Below, piece by piece: positions 1 through 8,671 of a stretch of 64,000 bases of DNA; the stretch's first letter is position 1, and every line of letters starts with the position of its first letter. Origin of the DNA: Rhizomicrobium sp. (GTDB lineage: Bacteria > Pseudomonadota > Alphaproteobacteria > Micropepsales > Micropepsaceae); contig JBBCHM010000001.1 of assembly GCA_037200045.1 (NCBI GenBank), forward strand, positions 1,054,001 through 1,118,000, written 5' to 3'. Below the pieces are notes generated by a model. That model made no database searches and had not been told where the DNA came from. It saw only the letters and a list, made by a program, of their open reading frames with translations. A program made the position numbers and the translations under genes.

Positions 1-1314
1 CTCACCCGCATCGAGGCGCTCGACGCCGAGATCAACGCCTTCTGCCACCTCGATCCGCACGCCAGCCAGACGATGGCCGAAGCCTCCGAGGCGCGCTGGC
101 TGGCCGGCGAGCCGCTGTCGCCGCTCGATGGCGTCCCCGTCGCGGTGAAGGATTTGCTGGTGACCAAGGACTGGCCGACGCGGCGCGGCTCGCTCACCGT
201 CGATCCCCACGCCTATATCGACACCGACGCCCCGACCGTCGCGCGCCTGCGCGAGGCGGGCGCCGTCTTGATCGGCAAGACCACCACGCCGGAATTCGGC
301 TGGAAGGGCTCGACCGACAGCCCGCTCACCGGCGTCACGCGCAATCCGTGGAACAAGGCGAAGACGCCGGGCGGTTCTTCCGGCGGTTCCAGCGCCGCGC
401 TGGCGGCGCGGTTCTGCCCGCTGGCGCTCGGCACCGACGGCGGCGGCTCGATCCGCATCCCGGCGAGCTTCACCAACACCTATGGCCTCAAGCCCAGCTT
501 CGGCCGCGTGCCGGCCTATCCGCTGTCGCCCTTCGGCACGCTCGCCCATGTCGGCCCGATGAGCCGCACCGTGCTCGACAGCGCCATGCTGATGAACGCG
601 ATCGCGCGGCCCGACGCCCGCGACTGGTATTCGCTGCCGTATTTCCCGACCGACTACGCCGCCGAGATCGAAGCCCCGCTCGCCGGCAAGCGCATCGCCT
701 TCAGCCCGCGCATGGGCTTTGCCGCCCGCGTCCTGCCCGAGATCGAGACGCTGGTGGCCGCCGCCGCCAAGCGCTTCGAACGGCTCGGCGCCCATGTCGA
801 ACAGGTCGATCCGCCCGGCGGCGATCCGGCCCTGACCTTCCGCACCCTGTGGTGGTCCGGCGCCGCCAGCCTGCTCGGCGACTACACGCCGGAGCAGATG
901 GCCAGGCTCGATCCTGGCCTGCGCCGCATGGCGGAAGAGGGCATCGCGATCTCCAAGAAGGACTACATGAACGCGGCGCTGGCGCGCGGCGCCTATGGCA
1001 GCGCGATGCGCCAATTCATGGAGACATACGACTTCCTGCTGACGCCGCAGCTCGCCACCACCGCCTTCGACGTCGGCAAGCTCACGCCGCTCGACGACGA
1101 CGGCAATGCCTGGATGGCATGGACGCCCTTCACCGTGCCGTTCAACCTGACCCAACAGCCCGCCGCCAGCGTGCCCTGCGGCTTCACGCGCGACGGCCTG
1201 CCGGTCGGCCTGCAGATCGTCGGCCGCATGTTCGACGACGCCGGCGTGCTGGCCGCGAGCTACGCCTATGAGATGACCGATCCGCATTTCGACCGGGTGC
1301 CGAAGGGGTTCTGA
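1..1314 (+). CDS. Amidase-signature family amidase, 5' truncated by window edge
   Basis: The reading frame is open from base 1, so the true start lies outside the window; about 437 residues are visible. The family hydrolyses amide bonds with a Ser-cisSer-Lys triad. The lysine motif GVPVAVKD and the glycine/serine-rich signature TPGGSSGGSSAALAA are both present, followed by GTDGGGSIRIPASF, which carries the third catalytic serine region. The C-terminal part (FNLTQQPAASVPCGF, GLPVGLQIVG) is typical of the family. The sequence resembles general amidases more than GatA, because no gatB or gatC is next to it. The substrate cannot be told from sequence. An SDR gene follows after 77 bp on the same strand. 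Confidence 0.9.
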   Translation, partial: LTRIEALDAEINAFCHLDPHASQTMAEASEARWLAGEPLSPLDGVPVAVKDLLVTKDWPTRRGSLTVDPHAYIDTDAPTVARLREAGAVLIGKTTTPEFGWKGSTDSPLTGVTRNPWNKAKTPGGSSGGSSAALAARFCPLALGTDGGGSIRIPASFTNTYGLKPSFGRVPAYPLSPFGTLAHVGPMSRTVLDSAMLMNAIARPDARDWYSLPYFPTDYAAEIEAPLAGKRIAFSPRMGFAARVLPEIETLVAAAAKRFERLGAHVEQVDPPGGDPALTFRTLWWSGAASLLGDYTPEQMARLDPGLRRMAEEGIAISKKDYMNAALARGAYGSAMRQFMETYDFLLTPQLATTAFDVGKLTPLDDDGNAWMAWTPFTVPFNLTQQPAASVPCGFTRDGLPVGLQIVGRMFDDAGVLAASYAYEMTDPHFDRVPKGF

Positions 1315-1391
1315 TCCGAAGGACCTGTCACGGGCCATGACAGCGCGCGGCGGTTATATTATACCCATCATGTAATTCCCGAGGGTTCCTC

Positions 1392-2135
1392 ATGACGCTC
1401 CGCAACGCCACCGCCGCCGTGATCGGCGCCGGCGACTACATCGGCTCCGCCATCGCGCGGAAATTCGCGCGCGAAGGCTACACGGTCTTCGCCGGCCGCC
1501 GCACCGCCGACAAGCTCGCCCAGCTCAAGGCCGACATCGAATCCGGCGGCGGCCATTGCGAGGCCCGCGCGCTGGACGCCCGCAAGGAGGAAGACGTCGC
1601 CGCCTTCCTCGCCGAGGCCGACGCGCACGCCCCGCTGGACGTCTGCGTCTTCAACCCCGGCGCCAACGTCAACTTCCCGATCCTGGAGACCACCGAACGG
1701 GTCTTCCGCAAGGTGTGGGAGATGGCCTGTTACGGCGGCTTCCTCACCGGGCGCGAGGCCGCCCGCCTGATGCTGGCGCGGGGCAGGGGCACGATCCTGT
1801 TCACCGGCGCAACCGCGAGCCTGCGCGGCGGCAAGGGCTATGCCGCCTTCGCCTCGGCCAAGTTCGGCCTGCGCGCCGTGGCGCAGAGCATGGCGCGCGA
1901 GCTCGGGCCGCAGAACATCCACGTCGCCCATCTCATCATCGACGCCGGCGTCGACACCGCCTTCGTCAAGGAGCGCATCCGCGCCCGCGGCGGCGACGCG
2001 GCGGTCGCCGCCATCGAACCGGACCAGCTCATGAACCCCGAATCGATCGCCGACGCCTATTGGTACCTGCACACGCAGAAGCGCGACGCCTGGACCTTCG
2101 AACTCGACGTGCGGCCCTACAAGGAGAGCTGGTGA
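1392..2135 (+). CDS. SDR-family protein with Phe in place of the catalytic Tyr
   Basis: This 247-residue protein has the Rossmann fold of short-chain dehydrogenases. A glycine-rich nucleotide-binding loop (IGAGDYIGSAIA) lies near the N-terminus and an NPGANV motif stands where NNAG is usual. The active-site segment reads GYAAFASAK, so the usual YxxxK is FxxxK (Phe153, Lys157). Tyr150 is nearby but three residues off. A good ribosome-binding site (GAGGG) lies before the ATG. Its stop overlaps the start of the downstream DsbA-like isomerase gene, so the two are probably co-translated. The fold is certain. Whether it is an ordinary oxidoreductase is doubtful given the substitution. Confidence 0.85.
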   Translation: MTLRNATAAVIGAGDYIGSAIARKFAREGYTVFAGRRTADKLAQLKADIESGGGHCEARALDARKEEDVAAFLAEADAHAPLDVCVFNPGANVNFPILETTERVFRKVWEMACYGGFLTGREAARLMLARGRGTILFTGATASLRGGKGYAAFASAKFGLRAVAQSMARELGPQNIHVAHLIIDAGVDTAFVKERIRARGGDAAVAAIEPDQLMNPESIADAYWYLHTQKRDAWTFELDVRPYKESW

Positions 2136-2746
2136 TGCCCCCAAAGACGGAGCAAGTGGAATTCCTGTTCGATTTCGGCAGCCCCAACGCCTTCTTCGCC
2201 AACCGGGTCATTCCCGGAATCGAACAGCGCACCGGCGCGAAATTCGAAGTCGTTCCCGTGCTGCTCGGCGGTATCTTCAAGGCGACGGGCAACCAGTCGC
2301 CGATGCAGGCGTTCGGCCACATCAAGAACAAGATGGCCTACGAACAGCTCGAGACCCAGCGCTTCATCCGCCGCCACCACATCGACGACTTCACGTTCAA
2401 TCCTTTCTTCCCCATCAACACGCTGAACCTGATGCGCATGGCGGTGGCGGCGCAGAACGAAGGTTACCTGCCGCGCTACATGGATACCGTGTTCCATAAC
2501 ATGTGGATCGCGCCCAAGAAGATGGACGATCCCGAGGTCGCGAAGGCGGCGCTGGCCGCCTCCGGCCTCGACCCGGCGCTGTACGAGCGCGCCCAGGCGC
2601 CCGCGGTGAAGGCCGGGCTGATCGCCAACACCGAGGCCGCCGTCGCCCGCGGCGTCTTCGGCATCCCGACCTTCTTCGTCGGCGACGAGATGTTCTTCGG
2701 CAAGGACCGGCTCCGGGACGTGGAGGAGGCGATCGGGGGCCTCTGA
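2135..2746 (+). CDS. DsbA-family / 2-hydroxychromene-2-carboxylate isomerase-like protein
   Basis: The start ATG overlaps the TGA of the upstream SDR gene (TGATG), giving a 203-residue protein. It has the thioredoxin-like fold with helical insertion of the kappa-GST and HCCA isomerase family. The N-terminal strand EFLFDFGSPNAFF carries the serine that activates glutathione in this family. No CxxC is present. The C-terminal motif RGVFGIPTFFVGDEMFFGKDRL contains the cis-proline and the typical ending of HCCA isomerases. The family is clear. The substrate, and whether it uses glutathione here, are inferred. The pairing with an SDR suggests a small catabolic or detoxifying operon. Confidence 0.88.
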   Translation: MPPKTEQVEFLFDFGSPNAFFANRVIPGIEQRTGAKFEVVPVLLGGIFKATGNQSPMQAFGHIKNKMAYEQLETQRFIRRHHIDDFTFNPFFPINTLNLMRMAVAAQNEGYLPRYMDTVFHNMWIAPKKMDDPEVAKAALAASGLDPALYERAQAPAVKAGLIANTEAAVARGVFGIPTFFVGDEMFFGKDRLRDVEEAIGGL

Positions 2747-2863
2747 CGATTGCCGTGGACCTGCGCCGCCCACATCCCTATTCTCGCCTCCGAAATTCAA
2801 CGCCACCACAGAAGTGCCTGAATCCGCTGCCATAAGGGGCTCAGGCTTTCGGAGCAAACCTGC

Positions 2864-3388
2864 ATGATTCGGCCGTCTCTTCTTGCCGCCCTTATCGGCG
2901 CCGCCGTCCTCGCCGCCGGTCCGGCCGCGGCGGACGACGCGCTTCTCCTCGGCGTGTCGAGGGACTGGTCGGCGTTCAGCACCGGCACCGGGGCGGACAA
3001 GACCTGCTACGCAATGTCCAAGCCCACGGCGAGCACGCCGCGCAAGATCAAGCGCGATCCGATCTACTTTCTGATCACCGACTGGCCCGCGCGCAAGACC
3101 AAGTCCGAGCCCGAGGCGGTTCCCGGCTACCAGTACAAGGACGGCAGCACCGTCACCGCCCAGGTCGGCGGCGCCAGTTTCGAGTTCTTCACCCAGAACG
3201 ACGGCGGCGCCGGCGCGGCCTGGATCAGGAAGCGGACCGACGAGGTCAAGCTGGTCGAGGCGATGCGCAACGGTCAGTCGCTGGTCGTCACCGGCACGTC
3301 CAAGCGCGGCACGCTGACCACGGACACCTATTCCCTGGCCGGCCTCGGCGACGCCCTGGACCGGATCCACAGGGCCTGCGGGCTGTAA
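2864..3388 (+). CDS. IalB-family (invasion-associated locus B) periplasmic protein
   Basis: This 174-residue protein starts with a clear Sec signal peptide (MIRPSLLAALIGAAVLAAGPAAA, cleavage near residue 23). The mature part has the IalB pattern: a Trp-containing segment (SRDWSAFSTG) followed by KTCYAMSKP, a central beta-rich region and a C-terminal SLAGLGDALDRIHRACG with a second cysteine that could pair with the first. IalB-like proteins are common periplasmic proteins of alphaproteobacteria with no agreed biochemical role, so the name does not imply virulence here. It is monocistronic and is followed by a palindromic repeat element. Confidence 0.75.
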   Translation: MIRPSLLAALIGAAVLAAGPAAADDALLLGVSRDWSAFSTGTGADKTCYAMSKPTASTPRKIKRDPIYFLITDWPARKTKSEPEAVPGYQYKDGSTVTAQVGGASFEFFTQNDGGAGAAWIRKRTDEVKLVEAMRNGQSLVVTGTSKRGTLTTDTYSLAGLGDALDRIHRACGL

Positions 3389-3393
3389 GCACA

Positions 3394-3545
3394 CTTGTCA
3401 TCCCCGCCGAGGCCCGCCATGTAATGGCGGGCCGAGGGAGCCCGTAGCGACAGCGTACGGGCGAGCCAGGCGTCGGGTTCGTCCGTACGCTGCCGCAACG
3501 GACCCCCTCGCGTCGCTTGCGCGACGCTCGGCCGGGAATGACAAG
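3394..3545. repeat. Palindromic intergenic repeat, GTCATCCCC type, copy 1
   Basis: The element begins with CTTGTCATCCCC and ends with GGGAATGACAAG, so the outer seven bases are exact inverted repeats. Inside are further hairpins, such as CCCGTAGCGACAGCGTACGGG. Its right end abuts the GTG start of rlmN. A longer relative with the same terminal sequence occurs at 40122-40302. This is the layout of REP/BIME-type repeats of alphaproteobacteria. Confidence 0.7.
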
Positions 3546-4693
3546 TGAACGAAATGACCGCCTCCACCCTCATCGGCCTTTCCCCCGACGCGCTGCAGAC
3601 CGCGCTGCGCGACGCCGGTCTTCCCGAGAAGGCCGCGCCGATGCGCGCCCGCCAGGTGTGGAACTGGATCTATGTCCATGGCGCGAAGGATTTCGCGGCC
3701 ATGTCCAACCTCGCCAGGGATGTCCGCGTCACCCTGACCGACAGCTTCACGCTCGCCCGGCCCGAGATCGTCACCGAGCAGATTTCGAACGACGGCACGC
3801 GCAAATGGCTCCTGCGCACCGGCCCCGGCATCGAGTTCGAGACCGTGTTCATCCCGGAGCCGGGCCGGGGCACGCTCTGCGTTTCCTCCCAGGTCGGCTG
3901 CACGTTGAACTGCCGCTTCTGCCACACCGGCACGCAGAAGCTGGTGCGCAACCTCACCCCCGCCGAGATCGTCGGCCAGGTGATGGTCGCCAAGGACTCG
4001 CTGGCCGACTGGCCCTCCACCAAGGAAGAGCGCCGCGTCACCAATGTGGTGATGATGGGCATGGGCGAGCCGCTCTACAATTTCGACAATGTGAAAGCCG
4101 CGCTCGCCATCGTGGCGGACGGCGACGCGCTGGCGTTGTCGAAGCGGCGCGTGACTCTGTCCACCGCCGGCGTGGTGCCGATGATCCCGCGCGCCGGCGC
4201 CGAGATCGGCTCCTCGCTGGCGATATCGCTGCACGCCGTGCGCGACGACATCCGCGACATCATCGTGCCGATCAACAAGAAATATCCGCTGAAGGAATTG
4301 CTGGAGGCATGCCGTACCTATCCCGGCGTCTCGAACGCGCGGCGCATCACCTTCGAGTATGTGATGCTGAAAGGCGTGAACGACAGCCTGGCCGAGGCGC
4401 GCGAGCTGGTGAAGCTCATCAAGGGCATTCCGGCCAAGATCAACCTGATCCCGTTCAATCCGTGGCCCGGCGCGCCCTATGCGTGCTCGGATTGGAGCCA
4501 GATCGAGAGCTTCGCCGAGATCGTGAACCGCGCCGGTTATGCGAGCCCCGTCCGCACTCCGCGCGGCCGCGACATCATGGCCGCCTGCGGCCAGCTCAAG
4601 AGCGAAAGCGTGAAACAGCGCGCCAGCGAACGCCTCGCCGAAGAAAAGATGGCGCGGATGCGATCCGCCGAACTGGCGCGGATGCCGTCCTAG
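3545..4693 (+). CDS. rlmN: Dual-specificity 23S rRNA/tRNA adenine-C2 methyltransferase RlmN
   Basis: This 382-residue radical-SAM enzyme methylates C2 of A2503 in 23S rRNA and of A37 in some tRNAs. The radical-SAM cluster motif [11 protein letters not shown] (CxxxCxxC) lies about a third of the way in. It is preceded by QVGC and followed by [16 protein letters not shown], a strong RlmN signature. The C-terminal [11 protein letters not shown] contains the cysteine that forms the covalent RNA intermediate. The start could be GTG at 3545, on the edge of a repeat, or ATG at 3554; neither has a strong ribosome-binding site. A small membrane-protein gene follows 4 bp after its stop. Confidence 0.96.
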   Translation: MNEMTASTLIGLSPDALQTALRDAGLPEKAAPMRARQVWNWIYVHGAKDFAAMSNLARDVRVTLTDSFTLARPEIVTEQISNDGTRKWLLRTGPGIEFETVFIPEPGRGTLCVSSQVGCTLNCRFCHTGTQKLVRNLTPAEIVGQVMVAKDSLADWPSTKEERRVTNVVMMGMGEPLYNFDNVKAALAIVADGDALALSKRRVTLSTAGVVPMIPRAGAEIGSSLAISLHAVRDDIRDIIVPINKKYPLKELLEACRTYPGVSNARRITFEYVMLKGVNDSLAEARELVKLIKGIPAKINLIPFNPWPGAPYACSDWSQIESFAEIVNRAGYASPVRTPRGRDIMAACGQLKSESVKQRASERLAEEKMARMRSAELARMPS

Positions 4694-4697
4694 CGCG

Positions 4698-5126
4698 ATG
4701 GGCGATCGGCTCGGCGACCCGCGGCGGCTGACAGGATTTCTCATCCTCGCGCTGTGGCTCCTCTCCCTGATCCTGCCGGTCTTCAGCACCTGCAGGCCGG
4801 GCTACGACCATGTCGGCGGCTGGTTTGTGCTGCTGTTCGGCTGGTTGGGATTGCTCGTGCTCATGCCGGCCTGGCTCGCCAACGGATTCATCCTGGGCGT
4901 CGGCCTCGCGCTGGCCTTCGGTAAGCGGCCGCCGATCTGGCTCGGCGTGCTGGCCGGCGGCCTGGCCGCCACTGCCTGGTGGTGGACCGCATGGCAGGAC
5001 GACACCGGGTCGGTCCCGATTTGCCATTATCATGCCGGCTACTGGCTCTGGCTGGCCACCGCCGCCCTCGCCCTGATCGCTCCGATCGTCATGCGCCGGA
5101 TTGCGGCGCCGCGCGGACAAGCCTGA
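4698..5126 (+). CDS. Small four-helix membrane protein of unknown function
   Basis: This 142-residue protein starts 4 bp after the rlmN stop and is probably co-transcribed with it. It has about four hydrophobic segments (roughly residues 12-30, 40-60, 66-90 and 112-132) with short polar loops. A central loop contains WWWTAWQDDTG and a Cys-His pair (PICHYHAGYW). A short C-terminal basic tail (MRRIAAPRGQA) probably faces the cytoplasm. No family is recognised. Host-like codon use and a convergent terminator just downstream support a real gene. Confidence 0.65.
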   Translation: MGDRLGDPRRLTGFLILALWLLSLILPVFSTCRPGYDHVGGWFVLLFGWLGLLVLMPAWLANGFILGVGLALAFGKRPPIWLGVLAGGLAATAWWWTAWQDDTGSVPICHYHAGYWLWLATAALALIAPIVMRRIAAPRGQA

Positions 5127-5133
5127 CGCCGCG

Positions 5134-5151
5134 CGCCCGACATCTCGGGCG
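5134..5151. terminator. Bidirectional terminator between convergent genes
   Basis: A 7-bp perfect stem (CGCCCGA / TCGGGCG) with a CATC loop fills the 25-bp gap between the rightward membrane-protein gene and the leftward GST gene. It lacks a long T-run, so its efficiency is uncertain. Confidence 0.55.
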
Positions 5152-5841
5152 TTAGCGTGAAGTGTGCACCGGCAGCGGCATCTGGCGGAGTCCTTCCGCC
5201 AATTTCGCCGTCTCGCCGAAGCTGCGTTGCATGATGCTGCCGGGATAGCTCGGCCGCGCCCGCATCCGCGCCAGCCAATCCGTGGCGCCCTTGTACTGCG
5301 CGAGCAGCGCCGCGCCTTCCGTGGTGAGCGAGAAGAACAGCAGGTTGGGAAAGAGGAAACAGTCCGCGATGGTCAGCCGGTTGCCGACCAAGAAGCCTTC
5401 CGCGCCTGCCGCCTCGTCGATCAGCCGCACCTGCAATTCGAGCGGCGCCTTCGCCGTATCGACGAACGCCTGATCCGTCTCGAAACCCCAGGCGGGACGC
5501 ACGATCCGCTCCTTGAAGAAGCGGTTCATGACCGGAAATACGTAGGAATTCACGATGCTGATCCAGCGCAACACCTGCGCTTGTCCAAGCGCGTCGCGCG
5601 GTTGCAGGGGAGGGCCGTCGAACGCCTTGTCGATGTAATGCGCGATCGCCAGCGACTCGTAGAGAATGACCTCGCCATGCTGCAACACCGGCATCTTGCC
5701 GAAGGGATGCAGCTTGAAGTGTTCCGGCGAATGGAGCGTCGGGACCTTGAGCTCATAGGGCACGCCTTTTTCGTCGGCGATCTGCATGACGCTCCATAGA
5801 TAGGAGCTTCCCTCCATCGAATGAAAGACGATCCCGGCCAT
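5152..5841 (-). CDS. Glutathione S-transferase family protein
   Basis: The 229-residue protein has an N-terminal thioredoxin-like domain (about 1-80) with the glutathione-binding signature: KMPVLQ containing the cis-proline, followed by LYESLAIAHYID with the Glu-Ser pair that holds the gamma-glutamyl group. A helical C-terminal domain contains LVGNRLTIADCFLFPNL, the conserved N-capping and Asp region. The N-terminal catalytic position (FHSMEGSSYLWSV) offers serines rather than an obvious Tyr. Substrate and class are not determined. It is a single gene, convergent with the rlmN unit. Confidence 0.88.
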   Translation of the reverse strand: MAGIVFHSMEGSSYLWSVMQIADEKGVPYELKVPTLHSPEHFKLHPFGKMPVLQHGEVILYESLAIAHYIDKAFDGPPLQPRDALGQAQVLRWISIVNSYVFPVMNRFFKERIVRPAWGFETDQAFVDTAKAPLELQVRLIDEAAGAEGFLVGNRLTIADCFLFPNLLFFSLTTEGAALLAQYKGATDWLARMRARPSYPGSIMQRSFGETAKLAEGLRQMPLPVHTSR

Positions 5842-6009
5842 GGCGCACCTTCCTTGCGCGCATCCTGCCCGCGCCGGGCGCGCTGTCGTTGAGGCGGATC
5901 AAGATCGGCTTGACGCCTGGGCGCGGCGCGGGCACCCTTGCGCATCTCCCCGAAAATCCATCCATCCGCCGCGCGGCCGCGCCGTCGCGTCCGCGCGCGA
6001 CGAGGCCTC

Positions 6010-6582
6010 ATGCTGCGAAACAATTTCCACATCCTCTCCGGCGGTCCCGGCGCCGGAAAGACCACGCTGCTCGAAGCGCTGCGGGCGCGCGGCCATGTCT
6101 GCGTCGACGAAGCGGCGCGCCGCATCCTGAAGGAGCAGGCGCGCAGCGGCGGCAACGCCACCCATGACGGCGACCGCGCCCGCTACCGCGATCTGATGCT
6201 GGAGCAGGGCCTGCGCGACTACCGCGCCTTCGCCGAGACCGCGGCGCCCATCTTCTTCGACCGCGCCATTCCGGAGCTTTCCGGCTACGGCAACGTACCG
6301 GGCGAAGGCGATCCGCCGGCGCTGTCCAGGACGATTGAGGAGTGCCGCTACAACCCGCGTGTCTTCCTTTTTCCGCCCTGGGAAGCGATCTACGTCCATG
6401 ACGACCTGCGCAAGCACAGCTTCGCCCATGCGATCGAGACTTTCGAGAATTGCCGCACCGCCTATCGCCGCCACGGCTACCGCATCGTCGAAGTGCCGAA
6501 GGCCGCTGTCGACGCGCGCGCCGATTTCATCCTTCGCGAAATCGACAATGATTCACGCGGAGACGCGGAGAACGCGGAGTAG
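6010..6582 (+). CDS. AAA-type ATPase/kinase (AAA_28-like) with a repeat-encoded C-terminus
   Basis: The chosen start at 6010 gives 190 residues beginning MLRNNFHILSGGPGAGKTT; an in-frame upstream ATG at 5938 would add 24 residues without family character. The Walker A motif GGPGAGKTT, a following VDEAARRIL segment and an FFDRAIPEL segment resembling Walker B match small P-loop proteins of the AAA_28 type, which are predicted ATPases or nucleoside kinases. The last residues (about NDSRGDAENAE) and the stop codon are encoded by the left arm of a palindromic repeat, so the original C-terminus was probably replaced. The substrate is unknown. Confidence 0.78.
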   Translation: MLRNNFHILSGGPGAGKTTLLEALRARGHVCVDEAARRILKEQARSGGNATHDGDRARYRDLMLEQGLRDYRAFAETAAPIFFDRAIPELSGYGNVPGEGDPPALSRTIEECRYNPRVFLFPPWEAIYVHDDLRKHSFAHAIETFENCRTAYRRHGYRIVEVPKAAVDARADFILREIDNDSRGDAENAE

Positions 6583-6621
6583 GGGGCGAAACTCCGCGGC
6601 CTTCGCGTCTCCGCGTGAATC
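6550..6621. repeat. GATTCACGCGGAG-type palindromic repeat, copy 1
   Basis: The 18-base arms at 6550-6567 and 6604-6621 are exact reverse complements, starting GATTCACGCGGAGACGCG. An inner pair, CGCGGAGT (6573-6580) and ACTCCGCG (6591-6598), forms a nested stem. The left half lies inside the ATPase reading frame and supplies its stop codon. Related copies occur at 15167-15231 and, as a half element, at 22459-22487. Lying between convergent genes, it may also work as a terminator. Confidence 0.8.
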
Positions 6622-7209
6622 TCATGTTCGCGCCGCCCACGCGATAGCTTCTTCCAGCCGGTCGTTCCCCCAGAACAGTTCGTCGCCCACAACGAAACTC
6701 GGCGCGCCGAACACCCCGCGCGCGATGGCGTCCTCGTTTTGCGCCCTCAGCTTGGCCTTGTTCTCGGGCGTGTTCGCGGCAGCCAGTGTGGCCGCCGGGT
6801 CGGCGCCGACCCGCGTCAGGATCTCGGCCAGCACGCCGTCATCGGCGATGTCCTTCCGCTCGGCGAAATTCGCCGAATAGACCGCGCGCGCGAAATCCGG
6901 CATCCAGCCTTCGCCTTCGGCCGCCAGCGCGATGCGCGCCGCCTTGAGACCGTTCTGCGGAAAGCGCAGCGGCGGGAGCGTCAGCGGCAAGCCTTCGCGC
7001 GCACAGATGCGCTCCAGGTCGCGCCACATGTAGCTGCCCTTCACGGGATAGAGGTTGAACGGCGAGTCGTTCCACCCCTGCGAGGAAAAGATCGGCCCCA
7101 GCAGGAACGGCCGCCAGCGCAGCGTCACGCCCGCCGCCTTGGCGAGCCGCTCGACCCGCATCGCCGCGGGATAGGAATAGCTGCTCGCGAATTCGAACCA
7201 GAAATCCAT
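6622..7209 (-). CDS. 2-hydroxychromene-2-carboxylate isomerase / DsbA-family oxidoreductase
   Basis: The start at 7209 (MDFWFEFASSYSYPAAMRVE) is preferred over an ATG 30 bases upstream because family members begin directly with this first beta strand; the product has 195 residues. The serines in FASSYSY occupy the glutathione-activating position of kappa-class GSTs and HCCA isomerases. The C-terminal RGVFGAPSFVVGDELFWGNDRL is the family hallmark with the cis-proline. It is a paralogue of the gene at 2135-2746 but stands alone here. Known family members isomerise chromene carboxylates in naphthalene degradation; no such pathway genes are nearby, so the substrate is open. Confidence 0.9.
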   Translation of the reverse strand: MDFWFEFASSYSYPAAMRVERLAKAAGVTLRWRPFLLGPIFSSQGWNDSPFNLYPVKGSYMWRDLERICAREGLPLTLPPLRFPQNGLKAARIALAAEGEGWMPDFARAVYSANFAERKDIADDGVLAEILTRVGADPAATLAAANTPENKAKLRAQNEDAIARGVFGAPSFVVGDELFWGNDRLEEAIAWAART

Positions 7210-7401
7210 GACCGCTCCGCGTCGCCCGCCGCCATCCATAGCGCAAGTCGTTTCCGCGATGGCGCATTGCCATCGCGCCGCGAACGCATACCGCGCCGCT
7301 TGACGACCGCGCGGGCCGGCTATCTAACCGGCGTGCGGTCCACACCGTTCGGTCGGGCGTGGGCCGGAAACGACTAAACCATTGATTCTGCGAGACAAGT
7401 C

Positions 7402-8637
7402 ATGGCGCAAAAGGGCGTGAAGAAAGTCGTGCTGGCCTATTCGGGCGGCCTCGATACCTCGGTCATCCTCAAATGGCTGCAGACCGAATACGGCGCGGAG
7501 GTCGTCACCTTCACCGCCGATCTGGGGCAGGGCGAGGAACTCGGTCCGGCGCGCGAGAAGGCGCTCTTGCTCGGCATCAAGCCGGAGAACATCTACATCG
7601 AGGACGTGCGCGAGGAGTTCGTGCGCGACTATGTCTTCCCGATGTTCCGCGCCAATGCGCAATACGAGGGCGTCTATCTACTCGGCACCTCCATCGCGCG
7701 GCCCTTGATCGCCAAGAAGCAGATCGAGATCGCCGAGAAGGTCGGCGCCGACGCGGTCAGCCACGGCTCGACCGGCAAGGGCAACGACCAGGTGCGCTAC
7801 GAGCTCAGCTATTATGCGCTCAAGCCCGACATCAAGATCATCGCGCCGTGGCGCGAATGGGATCTCACCAGCCGCACCAGGCTGCTCGAATTCGCCGAGA
7901 AGCATCAGATCCCGATCGCCAAGGACAAGCGTGGCGAGGCACCGTTCAGCGTCGACGCCAACCTGTTGCACTCCTCCTCGGAGGGAAAGGTCCTGGAAGA
8001 CCCCTCGGTCGAGGCCGACAGCATCGTCTATCAGCGTACCATTTCCCCCGAAGAGGCGCCCGACAAGGCGACGGTGGTCGAGATCGGATTCGAGAACGGC
8101 GACGCGGTCTCGGTCGATGGCCAGGCGCTGTCGCCCGCCACGCTTCTTGCCAGGCTCAATGAACTCGGCAAGGCCAACGGCATCGGCCGGCTCGACCTGG
8201 TGGAGAACCGCTTCGTCGGCATGAAGTCGCGCGGCATCTACGAGACGCCGGGCGGCACCATCCTGCTCGCCGCCCATCGCGCGATGGAATCGATCACGCT
8301 CGACCGCGGCGCCGCGCATCTGAAGGACGACCTGATGCCGCGCTATGCCGAGCTGATCTACAACGGCTTCTGGTTCACGCCGGAGCGCGAGATGCTCCAG
8401 GCCCTGATCGACAAGAGCCAGCATTTCGTCACCGGCACGGTGCGGCTCAAGCTCTACAAGGGCAACACGATGGTGATCGGCCGGTCGTCGCCCACTTCGC
8501 TCTATGCGCAGGATCTGGTGACCTTCGAGGATGACCAGGGCGCCTACGACCAGCGCGACGCCACCGGCTTCATCAAGCTCAACGCGCTCCGGCTGCGAAC
8601 CCTGGCGATGCGCAAGCGGAAGGCGGAGACGAAGTAG
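7402..8637 (+). CDS. argG: Argininosuccinate synthase
   Basis: This 411-residue enzyme joins citrulline and aspartate using ATP, the penultimate step of arginine synthesis. The N-terminal PP-loop [15 protein letters not shown] binds [34 protein letters not shown] and [15 protein letters not shown] are classic family motifs. The length fits the usual 400-445 residues. No other arg gene is adjacent. A toxin-antitoxin pair begins 34 bp downstream on the same strand. Confidence 0.98.
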   Translation: MAQKGVKKVVLAYSGGLDTSVILKWLQTEYGAEVVTFTADLGQGEELGPAREKALLLGIKPENIYIEDVREEFVRDYVFPMFRANAQYEGVYLLGTSIARPLIAKKQIEIAEKVGADAVSHGSTGKGNDQVRYELSYYALKPDIKIIAPWREWDLTSRTRLLEFAEKHQIPIAKDKRGEAPFSVDANLLHSSSEGKVLEDPSVEADSIVYQRTISPEEAPDKATVVEIGFENGDAVSVDGQALSPATLLARLNELGKANGIGRLDLVENRFVGMKSRGIYETPGGTILLAAHRAMESITLDRGAAHLKDDLMPRYAELIYNGFWFTPEREMLQALIDKSQHFVTGTVRLKLYKGNTMVIGRSSPTSLYAQDLVTFEDDQGAYDQRDATGFIKLNALRLRTLAMRKRKAETK

Positions 8638-8646
8638 GCTTGTCTT

Positions 8647-8668
8647 TTGGTAACATATTTGGTACCAA
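8647..8668. promoter_or_regulatory. Probable toxin-antitoxin operator with TTGGTACCAA palindrome
   Basis: Two near-identical half sites, TTGGTAACA (8647-8655) and TTGGTACCA (8659-8667), are tandemly arranged; the second is part of a perfect 10-bp palindrome, TTGGTACCAA. The site ends four bases before the higB start codon. This is where HigA-type antitoxins normally bind to autoregulate. A TAACAT sequence inside it could serve as a -10 box, which would leave an almost leaderless toxin mRNA. Confidence 0.5.
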
Positions 8669-8671
8669 TCG

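Noticed and set aside
3394-3545. A CRISPR or tRNA in the structured intergenic DNA
   Set aside because: There are no spaced direct repeats and no cloverleaf with a T-loop; the palindrome shares its ends with another copy at 40122.
5938-6009. An upstream start for the AAA-type ATPase
   Set aside because: The added 24 residues are Arg/Pro-rich and not part of the family; the start at 6010 leads directly into the first strand before Walker A.
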